A stretch of DNA of 64,000 bases. Source: Psychrobacter glacincola (GTDB lineage Bacteria; Pseudomonadota; Gammaproteobacteria; Pseudomonadales; Moraxellaceae). How positions within the stretch are numbered: position 1 is the first letter of the stretch; each line of letters starts with the position of its first letter. Below the pieces are notes generated by a model that saw only the letters and a program-made list of their open reading frames with translations, did not search any database and was not told the DNA's origin. The stretch is taken from NCBI RefSeq assembly GCF_904846075.1, contig NZ_CAJGZH010000001.1, positions 1,240,001 to 1,304,000 of the forward strand. The letters are read 5' to 3'. The translations under genes were made by a program, and so were the position numbers. This document shows, one piece after another, positions 47,951-57,062 of the stretch.

Positions 47951-48601
47951 ATGCAAGCTTATAACACTCAAACGGGTATCGTTTGCCCATTAGATCGCGC
48001 AAACGTCGATACCGATCAAATTATTGCAAAACAGTTTTTAAAGTCTATTAAACGCACAGGATTTGGCGTCAATTTGTTTGATGATTGGCGTTATCTTGAC
48101 GAAGGATATCCGGGGCAAGACAATAGCACACGCGTTATCAATCCAGAATTTGTGCTAAATAAGCCGCGTTATCAAGGCGCGACTATTTTGCTGGCACGCC
48201 GCAACTTTGGCTGTGGCTCGAGCCGTGAGCATGCGCCTTGGGCGTTGTCTGAATATGGCTTTCGTACGGTAATCGCGCCAAGCTTTGCAGATATTTTTTA
48301 TAACAATTGCTTTAAAAATGGCATGCTACCAATTGTCTTGGACGAGGCAATTGTAGATACATTAATGAAAGACACGCTTGCTAATGAAGGCTATGAGCTA
48401 AGCGCAGATCTTGAACGCCAAGTCGTCGTCACCTCAACAGGTGAAGAATATGCATTTGACGTGGATGCTTTTCGCAAACATTGCTTGTTAAATGGCCTTG
48501 ATGATATTGGTTTAACTTTGCAGCAAAGCGATGCCATTAAAGATTATGAGCATAAGATGATGCAAAAAACACCATGGATATTTAACGATGTACGAGCATA
48601 A
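47951..48601 (+). CDS. leuD: 3-isopropylmalate dehydratase small subunit
   Basis: 216 residues. The swivelling subunit of isopropylmalate isomerase: [21 protein letters not shown] at the start, [14 protein letters not shown] and [17 protein letters not shown] are the family blocks that shape the substrate pocket. AAGGAAAACTC precedes the ATG. It ends before a 141-bp space to a lipoprotein gene. Confidence 0.98.
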   Translation: MQAYNTQTGIVCPLDRANVDTDQIIAKQFLKSIKRTGFGVNLFDDWRYLDEGYPGQDNSTRVINPEFVLNKPRYQGATILLARRNFGCGSSREHAPWALSEYGFRTVIAPSFADIFYNNCFKNGMLPIVLDEAIVDTLMKDTLANEGYELSADLERQVVVTSTGEEYAFDVDAFRKHCLLNGLDDIGLTLQQSDAIKDYEHKMMQKTPWIFNDVRA

Positions 48602-48742
48602 ATAATGAATCTGCAAGCCATTACTCATAAAACTGCTGAACAGTAATAATGTAACGTTGAGTTATGGCGGTGAACTGGCTAAAATGAAGGGTAGTTTTTT
48701 TACGATATTTTATTATTTCTCTCATAAATAGTAGCCGCCATT

Positions 48743-49492
48743 ATGAATAAAAAACGTTATGCTTTATGGACAAGTACGGTTGTTGCCGCAAGCTTATTGC
48801 TGTCAGGCTGTCAGCTATTGACTGGGTATCAGAAAATAGATGAGGCAGAAAACGCCAAAGCATGGGCAGGTAAGATTCAACCGATTGCGGGTGAAGTCAA
48901 TATTGCCTGTATAGGAACTTATCATTGTGAAATTGCACGGATAGATAAGACACGAGTGATAGGGGCTGATACGCATGAGCCTATCAATCCTGCCATGCTG
49001 GTTGCTATGAAAGATATGAGTGCAAAGGTCAAAAGTCATACCAGCAATAAGCATGCACAAACCTCAATGCACGCAAACATAGATATGACACCACTCGCTC
49101 ATAAAAATGAGATTAAAATTGTACCTTTGTCTGCTTCAGGCATGCCGGGTCTAACCAATTATTATGCGCGAGTAAAACCTGCAAAACGCGAAGTACAGGT
49201 GAATTTCTATCCAGAAAACAATTTGGGCTATGTTGAGCGTTTTACTTTAATTCACGATTTTATTGAAGCTGATACTTATCAATTACGGGCTTATCAGAAA
49301 AAATCTAACGATAATTCTGGCAGCTTATTAGACACTGCTTCACCACAGCCGCTATGTGTTGATCTGTATCAAGGCAACACTGTACAGCGCCGCTTTTGTA
49401 AAGAGCTGTCTGCTGAGCATCAAGGAGAGTTTATAGAAACTCGTATCGTGAAAGCATTGCCTGCATCATCGAAAGTAAAAGCCAAAGCTTAA
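48743..49492 (+). CDS. Lipoprotein of unknown function
   Basis: 249 residues. The signal peptide ends in lipobox LLSGC (Cys23). The mature part contains GEVNIACIGTYHCEIARIDKT, a linker with many Thr/His/Ser (about 90-120), then PGLTNYYARVKPAKREVQVNFYPENN and a Cys-bearing end (CVDLYQGNTVQRRFCKEL). Four Cys after the lipid one could pair. It lies between leuD and leuB on the same strand but has its own upstream space; no family or function recognised. Confidence 0.8.
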   Translation: MNKKRYALWTSTVVAASLLLSGCQLLTGYQKIDEAENAKAWAGKIQPIAGEVNIACIGTYHCEIARIDKTRVIGADTHEPINPAMLVAMKDMSAKVKSHTSNKHAQTSMHANIDMTPLAHKNEIKIVPLSASGMPGLTNYYARVKPAKREVQVNFYPENNLGYVERFTLIHDFIEADTYQLRAYQKKSNDNSGSLLDTASPQPLCVDLYQGNTVQRRFCKELSAEHQGEFIETRIVKALPASSKVKAKA

Positions 49493-49592
49493 AGCCTATT
49501 TGAGTTTTAAAAATAGCAGATTGACCACGGTTTTTTGTGTTGTTGAAGGCACTAAAAATCGTTCTTAGGAAAATATCGTAAATTTATAGTAT

Positions 49593-49757
49593 TAGGGCGA
49601 GTCCTCAATTCAATTGATTATCCTCTAAATGAGTTAAAAATGGCTAAATTTTGCTAAACATCGTTAAATAGTTTATCAATATCTCGATATTATTTGCGCT
49701 ACTTTCCTTGTTTGACGGCAATTTTTATCACCATTTTTAAAATGAGGACACGCCCTA
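49593..49757. mobile_element. 165-bp miniature inverted-repeat element, copy B
   Basis: Ends TAGGGCGAGTCCTCA and the complement of TAGGGCGTGTCCTCA make 15-bp inverted repeats with one mismatch. It has the same length as copy A (31851-32015) and aligns with it along the whole length in opposite orientation. It fills most of the space between the lipoprotein gene and leuB and ends 36 bp before leuB, so it may have brought or displaced the leuB promoter. Confidence 0.8.
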
Positions 49758-49793
49758 ACATAAATAAAAAACTACCTACCCACAAGGATTAGT

Positions 49794-50897
49794 ATGGCAA
49801 CGATTTTAACATTAGCGGGCGATGGTATCGGTCCCGAAATTATGACTCAAGCCATTGACGTACTGAATGCGGTCAATAAGAAATTTGCGTTAGATTTGAC
49901 ACTTGAATCTGGATTGATTGGCGGTGTGGCCATTGACGCAACAGGTGAGCCTTTGCCAGATGAGACGCTAGACCGTGCCCGTGCAGCAGATGCGGTATTG
50001 TTAGGAGCGGTCGGTGGCCCTAAATGGGATGGTATTGAACGCAGCAAGCGCCCTGAACGTGGTTTACTTAAAATACGTGGTGAGCTTGGTTTGTTCGCTA
50101 ATCTACGTGTGGCAAAGCTTTACCCGCAGTTGGTCAATGCGTCTAGTATCAAACCTGAGATTATTTCAGGCTTGGATTTGCTTATCGTTCGTGAGTTAAC
50201 GGGTGGTATCTATTTTGGTGAGCCACGTGGAATCCGCACACTAGAGAATGGTGAACAGCAGGGCTACAACACCATGGTCTATAGCACAAGCGAGATTCAG
50301 CGTATCGGTAAAGTTGCTTTTGAATTAGCAAAAACCCGTGCGCAAGCAGCAGGCACAGCAGCGAAAGTTTGCTCAGTGGACAAGGCAAACGTATTAGAAG
50401 TCACCGAGCTGTGGAAGCAAACGATGACCCAAATGCAGCAAGCAGATTATAGCGACGTGGCGTTATCGCACATGTATGCTGACAATGCTTGTATGCAATT
50501 GATCAAGAATCCTAAGCAGTTTGATGTCATGGTGACAGGCAATATGTTCGGTGATATCTTGTCTGATGAAGCTGCTATGCTCACTGGATCTATCGGTATG
50601 TTGCCATCTGCCAGTCTTGATGAAGCAGGCAAAGGCATGTATGAGCCCTGTCATGGTTCAGCGCCTGACATTGCTGGGCAGGACAAAGCCAACCCATTGG
50701 CGACTATTTTATCGGTTGCGATGATGCTGCGTTATACCTTTAAGCAAGAAGCAGCGGCACAAGCGATTGAGCAAGCAGTGAGTGATGTCCTTGATGACGG
50801 TTTGCGTACGCTTGATATCTTGGACAGTAGTGAAGCTGGATTGAAGCAAGTAGGGTGCCAAGAGATGGGTCAAGCAGTGTTGGCTAAATTACTCTAG
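49794..50897 (+). CDS. leuB: 3-isopropylmalate dehydrogenase
   Basis: 367 residues. Oxidises and decarboxylates 3-isopropylmalate with NAD, the third step of leucine synthesis. Family blocks: [42 protein letters not shown] with the substrate Arg residues, [27 protein letters not shown] and the metal-binding [20 protein letters not shown]; the NAD loop is [19 protein letters not shown] ribosome site CAAGGATT lies 7 bases upstream. Confidence 0.98.
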   Translation: MATILTLAGDGIGPEIMTQAIDVLNAVNKKFALDLTLESGLIGGVAIDATGEPLPDETLDRARAADAVLLGAVGGPKWDGIERSKRPERGLLKIRGELGLFANLRVAKLYPQLVNASSIKPEIISGLDLLIVRELTGGIYFGEPRGIRTLENGEQQGYNTMVYSTSEIQRIGKVAFELAKTRAQAAGTAAKVCSVDKANVLEVTELWKQTMTQMQQADYSDVALSHMYADNACMQLIKNPKQFDVMVTGNMFGDILSDEAAMLTGSIGMLPSASLDEAGKGMYEPCHGSAPDIAGQDKANPLATILSVAMMLRYTFKQEAAAQAIEQAVSDVLDDGLRTLDILDSSEAGLKQVGCQEMGQAVLAKLL

Positions 50898-50982
50898 TCC
50901 CACTATAGTGATATAGATTGAATTTTCCCCTGTTTTATTTCGATAGGGAAAAATTCTCATATTTGTCGTTTATCGTCGTTCT

Positions 50983-51018
50983 AAACCCATAGTTTGCTCA
51001 GCAAATTATGGGTTTTTT
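50983..51018 (+). terminator. leuB terminator
   Basis: AAACCCATA pairs with TATGGGTTT, the stem continuing as GTTTGC/GCAAAT, followed by T-run; 86 bp past leuB. From here to 51330 no gene is seen. Confidence 0.9.
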
Positions 51019-51330
51019 TATGTTTATTATTAATCGCTTTCCAGCGGTAACATACTAAACCAGATAGTTGTAAAAAAGTACTTGTTTTAACACAGACACC
51101 GCAGGACAAGGGCTTTATTAACATAAAGCTGTTATATGCTCACAAGGTAATATGACACTATTAACAGCTTACAAACCACTAGAATCTCAGACTTTCACGT
51201 TAGAAGAGAGCTGATGAAAAGGTGTTTGAGTAAAGTTGGTTATGAAGGCGTTACAACTCAAAATAACAAGCCTTGATGACAACATAACAAAATAAAACTT
51301 ATTATTTTTATAAAAAATTAGGAGCATGAG

Positions 51331-52542
51331 GTGTATCAATTAAAAAAAATCAGCACAGCAGTAGCGATGATTGGTTTTTCTACGGCAGTTTTCATGGGGC
51401 AGAGCGTTGCAGCACCACTGGATAGTGTCAATGCTAACAATCAAGCAACGACCAATAACTCTGACAACCAAACACCGACCAATAACGATGAAGCCAGTAT
51501 TAGCAAAAATAATGCTAATAATGCTAATAAGGCGAATGCTAATGCTATTGAAGAAGTCAGCCCTGTGACCAATGGCGTTAGCCAAAAGCTAGCACGTGAT
51601 AGCAAAACCGCAAATGCTTCGAACAAATTCCTACCTACTATCAAGTATACGACAGACAATTTATCAGTTGCTGCGCAAAAGGTGAATGATGCCACTTGGA
51701 AAGAGGGGATGAATATCGACCGTGTCATTGGTACTAAATTGCAAGCCTTATTAAATTGGCATCACAATGGTGTAGGCCCTGTTGATGGTTATTGGGGCAA
51801 AAATACCCGCAAGGCCATGCAAGCGTTTCAACAAGCAAATGGTTTGGCAGTCACTGACACGCTAACCAACGAAACATGGCAAGCGCTGACAAAGAATGAA
51901 GAGCTCACGGTGCAGCCAGTGCTAGTCAGCTATCAGATAACTGATGCGGATGTTAATATTAAAATGACAGAAATACCAGCTGGTGCTGAAGCCAAATCCA
52001 AACTTGAGGGATTGTATTACGAGAGCATCACGGAAGGGCTAGCAGAAAAATTCCATATTAGTGAAAGCTATCTCAAAGCGTTAAACCCTAAGGCTAGCTT
52101 TACGGCGGGTGAAACCATCACAGTTTATAATCCTGGCAATCCAAATACCAAGCCTGTCAGTCGAGTCGTTGCTGATAAAGCCACTGAAACGCTATATGCC
52201 TATGATGATAAAGACAACTTAGTTGCCAGCTATCCGACCACAGTAGGTAGTACGGCAACACCGTCACCAACAGGGACGCATACGGTAGAGGTGAAGGTAC
52301 ATGAGCCTAATTATACTTATACTGCTAAAGACGGTAGCAAGTCTATTCTTCCACCTGGCCCTAATAATCCAGTGGGCTCGGTATGGATCGGGCTTAGTAA
52401 GCCTTCTTATGGTATTCATGGCTCACCAGATCCTGATGGTATCAGCCGTCAAGCTTCAGCGGGTTGTATACGCCTGACAAATTGGGATGCACTTGCTTTG
52501 CTAGGGGTGATCCAAAACGGTGCGACTGTCGAGTTTAAATAA
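51331..52542 (+). CDS. Secreted L,D-transpeptidase with peptidoglycan-binding domain
   Basis: 403 residues from a GTG with AGGAG 6 bases upstream. Signal peptide of about 28 residues; a low-complexity Asn/Thr/Ala stretch (about 35-75); a PG_binding_1 domain (about 125-175, GVGPVDGYWGKNTRKAMQAFQ); a LysM-like segment (about 225-275, AEKFHISESYLKALNPKASF); and a YkuD catalytic domain with His363 in HGSPDP and Cys379 in SAGCIRL. It makes 3-3 crosslinks or attaches proteins to peptidoglycan in the periplasm. Monocistronic, with terminator. Confidence 0.94.
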   Translation: MYQLKKISTAVAMIGFSTAVFMGQSVAAPLDSVNANNQATTNNSDNQTPTNNDEASISKNNANNANKANANAIEEVSPVTNGVSQKLARDSKTANASNKFLPTIKYTTDNLSVAAQKVNDATWKEGMNIDRVIGTKLQALLNWHHNGVGPVDGYWGKNTRKAMQAFQQANGLAVTDTLTNETWQALTKNEELTVQPVLVSYQITDADVNIKMTEIPAGAEAKSKLEGLYYESITEGLAEKFHISESYLKALNPKASFTAGETITVYNPGNPNTKPVSRVVADKATETLYAYDDKDNLVASYPTTVGSTATPSPTGTHTVEVKVHEPNYTYTAKDGSKSILPPGPNNPVGSVWIGLSKPSYGIHGSPDPDGISRQASAGCIRLTNWDALALLGVIQNGATVEFK

Positions 52543-52624
52543 TGCCTCACTATTTCTTAATCATGCTACTTATTAATCATGATTTAAAAATTTGAAAGTA
52601 AGTCAACTCATAACATTTAGACAA

Positions 52625-52656
52625 AAAAATACCGCTGAAATTTAGCGGTATTTTTT
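52625..52656 (+). terminator. Terminator after the L,D-transpeptidase gene
   Basis: AAAAATACCGCT pairs with AGCGGTATTTTT around GAAATTT, then further T residues; 82 bp after the stop. Remaining bases to infA (52657-52847) hold no gene. Confidence 0.92.
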
Positions 52657-52847
52657 ATGATAAAAACAAATAACTAAGACTGAATCACTAAAATATTGAT
52701 AGGCAATAATGAGCAGGTTAGCATTTTCATTATTATTATCAGTTAAACCACCCAAGCGTCTATATCAGCTATCAGCGAAAAGAAGCCATTTAGCAAGCCA
52801 GCTGTATTTATATAAATGCTTTTATAACCATTTTAGTTTATAAGAAA

Positions 52848-53069
52848 TTAGTTTTTGCCACGATAAGTAATACGACCTTTTGATAGGTCATAAGGTGTCA
52901 TTTCGACCTTAACTTTATCACCTGTCAAGATACGGATATAATGCTTGCGCATTTTACCTGAGATGTGAGCAATGATTTCGTGTCCGTTTTCTAAACGAAC
53001 TCTAAACAGGGTATTTGGAAGGGTGTCAATGACTTCGCCTTCAAATTCAATAATATCGTCTTTTGCCAT
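52848..53069 (-). CDS. infA: Translation initiation factor IF-1
   Basis: 73 residues from ATG 53069 ([13 protein letters not shown]); the frame is open a few codons further. A single OB-fold with [36 protein letters not shown], complete and highly conserved. It binds the ribosomal A site during initiation. Alone on this strand between two terminator-bearing regions. Confidence 0.98.
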   Translation of the reverse strand: MAKDDIIEFEGEVIDTLPNTLFRVRLENGHEIIAHISGKMRKHYIRILTGDKVKVEMTPYDLSKGRITYRGKN

Positions 53070-53190
53070 AGTTGGTATCAATCAATTAAAAATAAGCCCA
53101 TATTATACGTAAGTTAGCGGATTAAAGCAATACAGCACTAGGTTTTTACTTGACAGCCTGTAACCGTTATGTATGCCAACTTCTATTTAT

Positions 53191-54045
53191 TCAGTCAGGT
53201 AAATTTAGCCAAAGAGGGGTTAAAGGAGCATTTGGCAGTCGTTGTTGAAAATGCTCAGGATAGTAAGCATTGATAAAATATAGACCATCACCAGAGGCAG
53301 TAGGCGGTGCGATAGTACGATCTTTTTTGGCTAAAATATCTAAAAAGGCTTCTGGCTGCAACTCGTGTCGACCGATGGCATACAAGGTGCCCATTAAGTT
53401 GCGGACCATATGATGCAAAAATCCATCTGCTTGAATGTCAAAAACGATAAACTGACCATGAGCAAAGAGTCTTGCGTGACTGACTGAGCGTACTGGCTGA
53501 TTAGACTGGCAAGCAGCGGCGCGGTAGCTACTAAAATCGTGGGTACCGACGATCTCAGCCGCCGCCAGTTGCATCGCTGCTAAATCGAGCGGTTCATAGA
53601 TGTGAGTGACTTGGTGATTCAAAATAGCAGGGCGCTGTGCTTGATTCAGCGTGATGTAGCGATAGCGACGGGCAATGGCACCAAAACGCGCATGAAAGTC
53701 GTCAGGCATTGGTTGAATCCACCGCAGGGCGATATCATCAGGCAATAGACTGTTTACCCCGCGCAGCCAGTTATGAGTAGGACGATAGGCACGTGTCGTA
53801 AAGTGGGCAATCATATTGCTGGCATGAACGCTTGCATCGGTACGACCAGCCGCGACGACCTCTACCGCCTCATTTGCGACTTTACCGATAGCGGTTTCTA
53901 ACGCTTCTTGTACGCCTAATACTTCTCGTTGTCGCTGCCAGCCATGATAGCGCGTGCCCAAGAACTCAATTGCAATGGCTAATGTATAGGTTGTGGGCGT
54001 TTCAGCGTTGCTGCTGTTAATCTCGGACATGTTAATCTCGGACAT
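53191..54045 (-). CDS. truA: tRNA pseudouridine(38-40) synthase TruA
   Basis: 284 residues from ATG 54045, or 279 from ATG 54030; the second start has GAG 6 bases upstream and may be the true one. The catalytic Asp70 is in AAGRTDASVHA. Other blocks are YHGWQRQREVLGVQEALE, NWLRGVNSLLPDDIALR, RYRYI and FLHHMVRNLMGTL. It modifies U38-U40 in the anticodon arm of many tRNAs. The N-terminus reads MSEINMSEIN because of a 15-bp tandem duplication that includes the start codon. Confidence 0.96.
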   Translation of the reverse strand: MSEINMSEINSSNAETPTTYTLAIAIEFLGTRYHGWQRQREVLGVQEALETAIGKVANEAVEVVAAGRTDASVHASNMIAHFTTRAYRPTHNWLRGVNSLLPDDIALRWIQPMPDDFHARFGAIARRYRYITLNQAQRPAILNHQVTHIYEPLDLAAMQLAAAEIVGTHDFSSYRAAACQSNQPVRSVSHARLFAHGQFIVFDIQADGFLHHMVRNLMGTLYAIGRHELQPEAFLDILAKKDRTIAPPTASGDGLYFINAYYPEHFQQRLPNAPLTPLWLNLPD

Positions 54046-54073
54046 GATTGGTATTGGACATGATTGGTATTGG
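54016..54073. repeat. Two adjacent short tandem duplications at the truA start
   Basis: A 15-bp unit (54016-54030, 54031-54045) is repeated perfectly and carries the start codon. Next to it a 16-bp unit (54046-54061) is repeated in part (54062-54073). Together they give several in-frame and out-of-frame ATGs upstream of truA. Confidence 0.95.
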
Positions 54074-54104
54074 TTCTTATAAAGTAAATATATTTAACGA
54101 TAGT

Positions 54105-55205
54105 CTAACGTTTCTTAATAGTGGTGCCCGCCTGATTGACATTGTTCAACCAACGCTGTCTGCGCCGAGTGGGATTGTCATAACGCAGCAATAGCCATAA
54201 TAATCGTGCATAGATAGCAGGAATCGTTAAGCGTCCGCCAGCAATCACATGATACTCATATTGCCAACTACCAGCCGCATAGCTGTCACTGACACCGCCA
54301 AATGGAGACTGGCTAGCGCATATCACCATGTGGCCATTTTTATAAGCAAGCTCTAGTGCCTCTGCTAGCGCTTGTGAATAAGGAACATTACCTGCGCCAA
54401 ATCCTAATAGAATAATGCCACATGGCGGCTGTGATAATAACGCCTGTAGCTGGCTAGTCATTACCTCAGTGTCGTTTGGCAAGCAATATAAAGCATGAAT
54501 GCGTGCTTGCTCAGCTCGAGATTCGATATGGTTAATCATTGCTTGCTGATCATCGAGCCAATGCTGGCGGCGGGTATCCGGTAAGTTTTTGATATAACTA
54601 TTGGCAGGATAGGCGGCTCTGGAGTGACCCGCAAATGCCATCAAATCATGGCTATGAATTTTTTGTACCGTTTGCGCAGGCCAAGACTCACCGCCAAAAG
54701 CAATCTTCACACCCGACTCACCAGCAGCAGCCAGTTTTAGTGAATCGCTGAGGTTATCCCATGCGTCGCTATGGTCATCGATATCATAGGAATGTATCAC
54801 CTCGCTGTCTAACAGTGGGCGCATACTACCAGTGACGACTATACAAATATCACTGCCAGCAAACGCTTCTGCTAAAAACGCACCCAAATAACTCAAAGTA
54901 TCTGTACCAGTGATGAGCACAAAACGCCTGTCGCCTTGTGCATAGGCTGCTAGCAAAAGCTGATAAAAATGTACAAAGTCGTTAGGGGTAAGTTGGCTAC
55001 TGTCTTTAATTAAGGTGTTATCCAGCCATGAGATTTGAGGCAAGTGGTTAGCGTTATCTTGGTCAGTCAATAGCTTTTGTAAAGTCGGTAAGAATGCTTC
55101 TGCTGATAACGGTGCTAAGGGTCGTCCATAGCTACCAAAAGTACCGCCAGCATAAATGATTTTGACAGGATTGGATAATGTATTTGTCATAGCAGGAAAT
55201 GGCAT
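54105..55205 (-). CDS. Asparaginase (type I-like)
   Basis: 366 residues, no signal peptide. Hydrolyses L-asparagine to aspartate and ammonia, probably in the cytoplasm. The nucleophile Thr22 lies in YAGGTFGSYG (usual TGGTI), the second Thr-Asp pair in LITGTDTLSYL (98-108), and the Lys in VKIAFGGE. The C-terminal domain has GIILLGFGAGNVPYS. A Met six codons in is an alternative start; neither has a clear ribosome site. Starts about 98 bp after a strong terminator, so it has its own promoter. Confidence 0.88.
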   Translation of the reverse strand: MPFPAMTNTLSNPVKIIYAGGTFGSYGRPLAPLSAEAFLPTLQKLLTDQDNANHLPQISWLDNTLIKDSSQLTPNDFVHFYQLLLAAYAQGDRRFVLITGTDTLSYLGAFLAEAFAGSDICIVVTGSMRPLLDSEVIHSYDIDDHSDAWDNLSDSLKLAAAGESGVKIAFGGESWPAQTVQKIHSHDLMAFAGHSRAAYPANSYIKNLPDTRRQHWLDDQQAMINHIESRAEQARIHALYCLPNDTEVMTSQLQALLSQPPCGIILLGFGAGNVPYSQALAEALELAYKNGHMVICASQSPFGGVSDSYAAGSWQYEYHVIAGGRLTIPAIYARLLWLLLRYDNPTRRRQRWLNNVNQAGTTIKKR

Positions 55206-55303
55206 AGTATGAGCCGTAATAAAGAAGTATGTGATAAAAAAGAGAGTTTAAGGTTGGATGCTAATAGCGCTCAGTAATAATAAATAGTATAAAGGTTAAA
55301 TGC

Positions 55304-55348
55304 AAAAAAAATCAGCAAGTATTCTTAGTGTTATAGAATACTTGCTGA
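55304..55348 (-). terminator. Terminator of the fimV-like operon
   Basis: On the minus strand CAGCAAGTATTCT pairs with AGAATACTTGCTG (13 bp) around a 9-nt loop and is followed by eight T residues; 20 bp after the stop. Confidence 0.95.
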
Positions 55349-55367
55349 CCAAAGAACGATGGGGCTT

Positions 55368-57011
55368 TTACGCAGTACGATCTAGTAATACTTTTGCTTG
55401 GTTCTGTTGCTCACTAGTGCCCTGAATTAATACCTCATTCAATAAGCGTTTGGCACTGTCGTATTCACCCAATTGTAAATATTGGCCTGCCAAATCTAGC
55501 GTAACTTGAGTGCTATCTAATGATTTCACAAAGTCAAAGTCGGCCGCAAAGCGTGAGGAAAAGTCTTCTGCTGTTTCAGCGGCATCTTCGGCTGTAAGGG
55601 TAGACTCGTCCTCAATTGGAGCAACTGGGCTGAGTGCTGTTGAAGAGTGAGTATCGAATTCATTGTCTAATAAAGAGTTATCATCGAATAGCAGCGGGGC
55701 TGTCGGTGTGACACTAGATTCTTCAGAAAGAGCATATTCTGAATCATTATTATCAAGCGATTGTGCTTCGAGATTAATACTTTCAAAGCTTTCAGTTTCA
55801 AAGCTTTCAGTTTCAAAGCTTTCAGTTTCGAAACGACCTTCTTCAATAATGAAGTTATCATTATCACTATTTTCTTCAAGTACAGGCACTTCGCTTTCTG
55901 TTAATGTTTCTATGTTGTTTGGCGCATCGAGACTGTCTAAAGACAAAGTGAAATCATTTTCTTCGTCATTCTGGACAGTGTTGATAGACAATGCTTCAGA
56001 AGTCTCGTCAATATCTTTATCGACATCAGTTGCTAGATCATCAAAGTCTAAAATGAACGCGTCATCTTCTAGCGTCATTTCATCGTTAATACTATCAGGG
56101 CGGTCTGGAATGACAGAATCCGTTGCCTGCGCATCAGTTTCTTCAGATGAATCAAAGCTGAAGTCAAAATCACTAAGATCATTGAGATCATTATCTTCTG
56201 CGGACACCGCGACATCATTATCAGTTATGTCGATATTGGCAGTGTTCAAGATTTCATCATCTGTCATCTCTAATGATGACGTGACTGGTGCCGTATCAGT
56301 CGCCTCAGATGCGCTAATATTACTCTCTAAATCACTCAGCGTAAGATCAAAGTTATCCTCTACATTGTCGCTAGTAAGATTGGCCTCATAAGATGTGTTT
56401 GTCACTGCCGAATTAGACATGCTGTCATCAATCAGCGTACTACGGTTGTCTTCAGAGGTTGCTGGCTGATCAGATGGCGCGTTCTTACTATCGATTTGAT
56501 TAATCGGTAAGTCAAAATCTATGCTTTCAAAATGGCTATTATCTTCTACGGGTGCCTCTTTTGCTGCGACTTGATTCTGCTCTTCCGAAAATAAAGCTTT
56601 TAACTCATCAGCTAGCGCAAGACTTTTTGGGTCGCTTTGCGTCTTGATGGCATCATAAACTTTGTTAAAGTTCTCTGGCTGATTAATAGTCGCGTAGATG
56701 CTGAGTAATTTAACAGATAATTGACCATCATTCGGTTTTTCGCTTAGGCCGCGACTGAGGGTTTCAATGGCTTTGTCATAACGCTGTTGATCCATGAAGC
56801 GCTGGGCAATCGTAATATGATCAAACTTATTGTCATCATCTTTGTGGCTTTGGGCAGGAGTGTTGTGATCCGTTTTTGGCATCGGAGCTGGCGTAGCGGT
56901 ACTCATGCCCGGCTGCGCTGAGGGCTTTTGCGCTTTCTTTTTGTACAATAGTAAACCGGCTACTATTAGAATAAGTACCAATCCGGCGATGATATATAGC
57001 ATATTGTCCAT
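55368..57011 (-). CDS. FimV-like protein, membrane and cytoplasmic half
   Basis: 547 residues from ATG 57011, where GGGAG lies upstream. One membrane segment (MLYIIAGLVLILIVAGLLLY, about 4-23) is followed by a TPR part (ITIAQRFMDQQRYDKAIETLSRGL, about 68-150), a very acidic Asp/Ser/Thr-rich stretch of about 330 residues, and a C-terminal FimV/TPR motif (LDLAGQYLQLGEYDSAKRLLNEVL). In Pseudomonas FimV these parts follow the LysM half in one chain; here they form a separate gene 51 bp after it. FimV organises type IV pili and polar complexes. FETES repeats lie at about 393-408. Confidence 0.87.
   Translation of the reverse strand: MDNMLYIIAGLVLILIVAGLLLYKKKAQKPSAQPGMSTATPAPMPKTDHNTPAQSHKDDDNKFDHITIAQRFMDQQRYDKAIETLSRGLSEKPNDGQLSVKLLSIYATINQPENFNKVYDAIKTQSDPKSLALADELKALFSEEQNQVAAKEAPVEDNSHFESIDFDLPINQIDSKNAPSDQPATSEDNRSTLIDDSMSNSAVTNTSYEANLTSDNVEDNFDLTLSDLESNISASEATDTAPVTSSLEMTDDEILNTANIDITDNDVAVSAEDNDLNDLSDFDFSFDSSEETDAQATDSVIPDRPDSINDEMTLEDDAFILDFDDLATDVDKDIDETSEALSINTVQNDEENDFTLSLDSLDAPNNIETLTESEVPVLEENSDNDNFIIEEGRFETESFETESFETESFESINLEAQSLDNNDSEYALSEESSVTPTAPLLFDDNSLLDNEFDTHSSTALSPVAPIEDESTLTAEDAAETAEDFSSRFAADFDFVKSLDSTQVTLDLAGQYLQLGEYDSAKRLLNEVLIQGTSEQQNQAKVLLDRTA
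55789..55833. repeat. 15-bp tandem repeat inside the FimV-like cytoplasmic half
   Basis: Three units of CTTTCAGTTTCAAAG, the last with two changes, encode the repeated peptide FETES in the acidic linker. The unit is a whole number of codons, so copy changes keep the frame. Confidence 0.9.
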
Positions 57012-57062
57012 AGTTACTCCCACGCCTATGATCACAGCACACTGCGTTGATCAGTTAGGCAA

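Noticed and set aside
55663..56391. 242-codon Ser/Leu-rich open frame on the plus strand
   Set aside because: It is the antisense of the acidic FimV-like linker, whose codon bias leaves the opposite frame open; no ribosome site or family.
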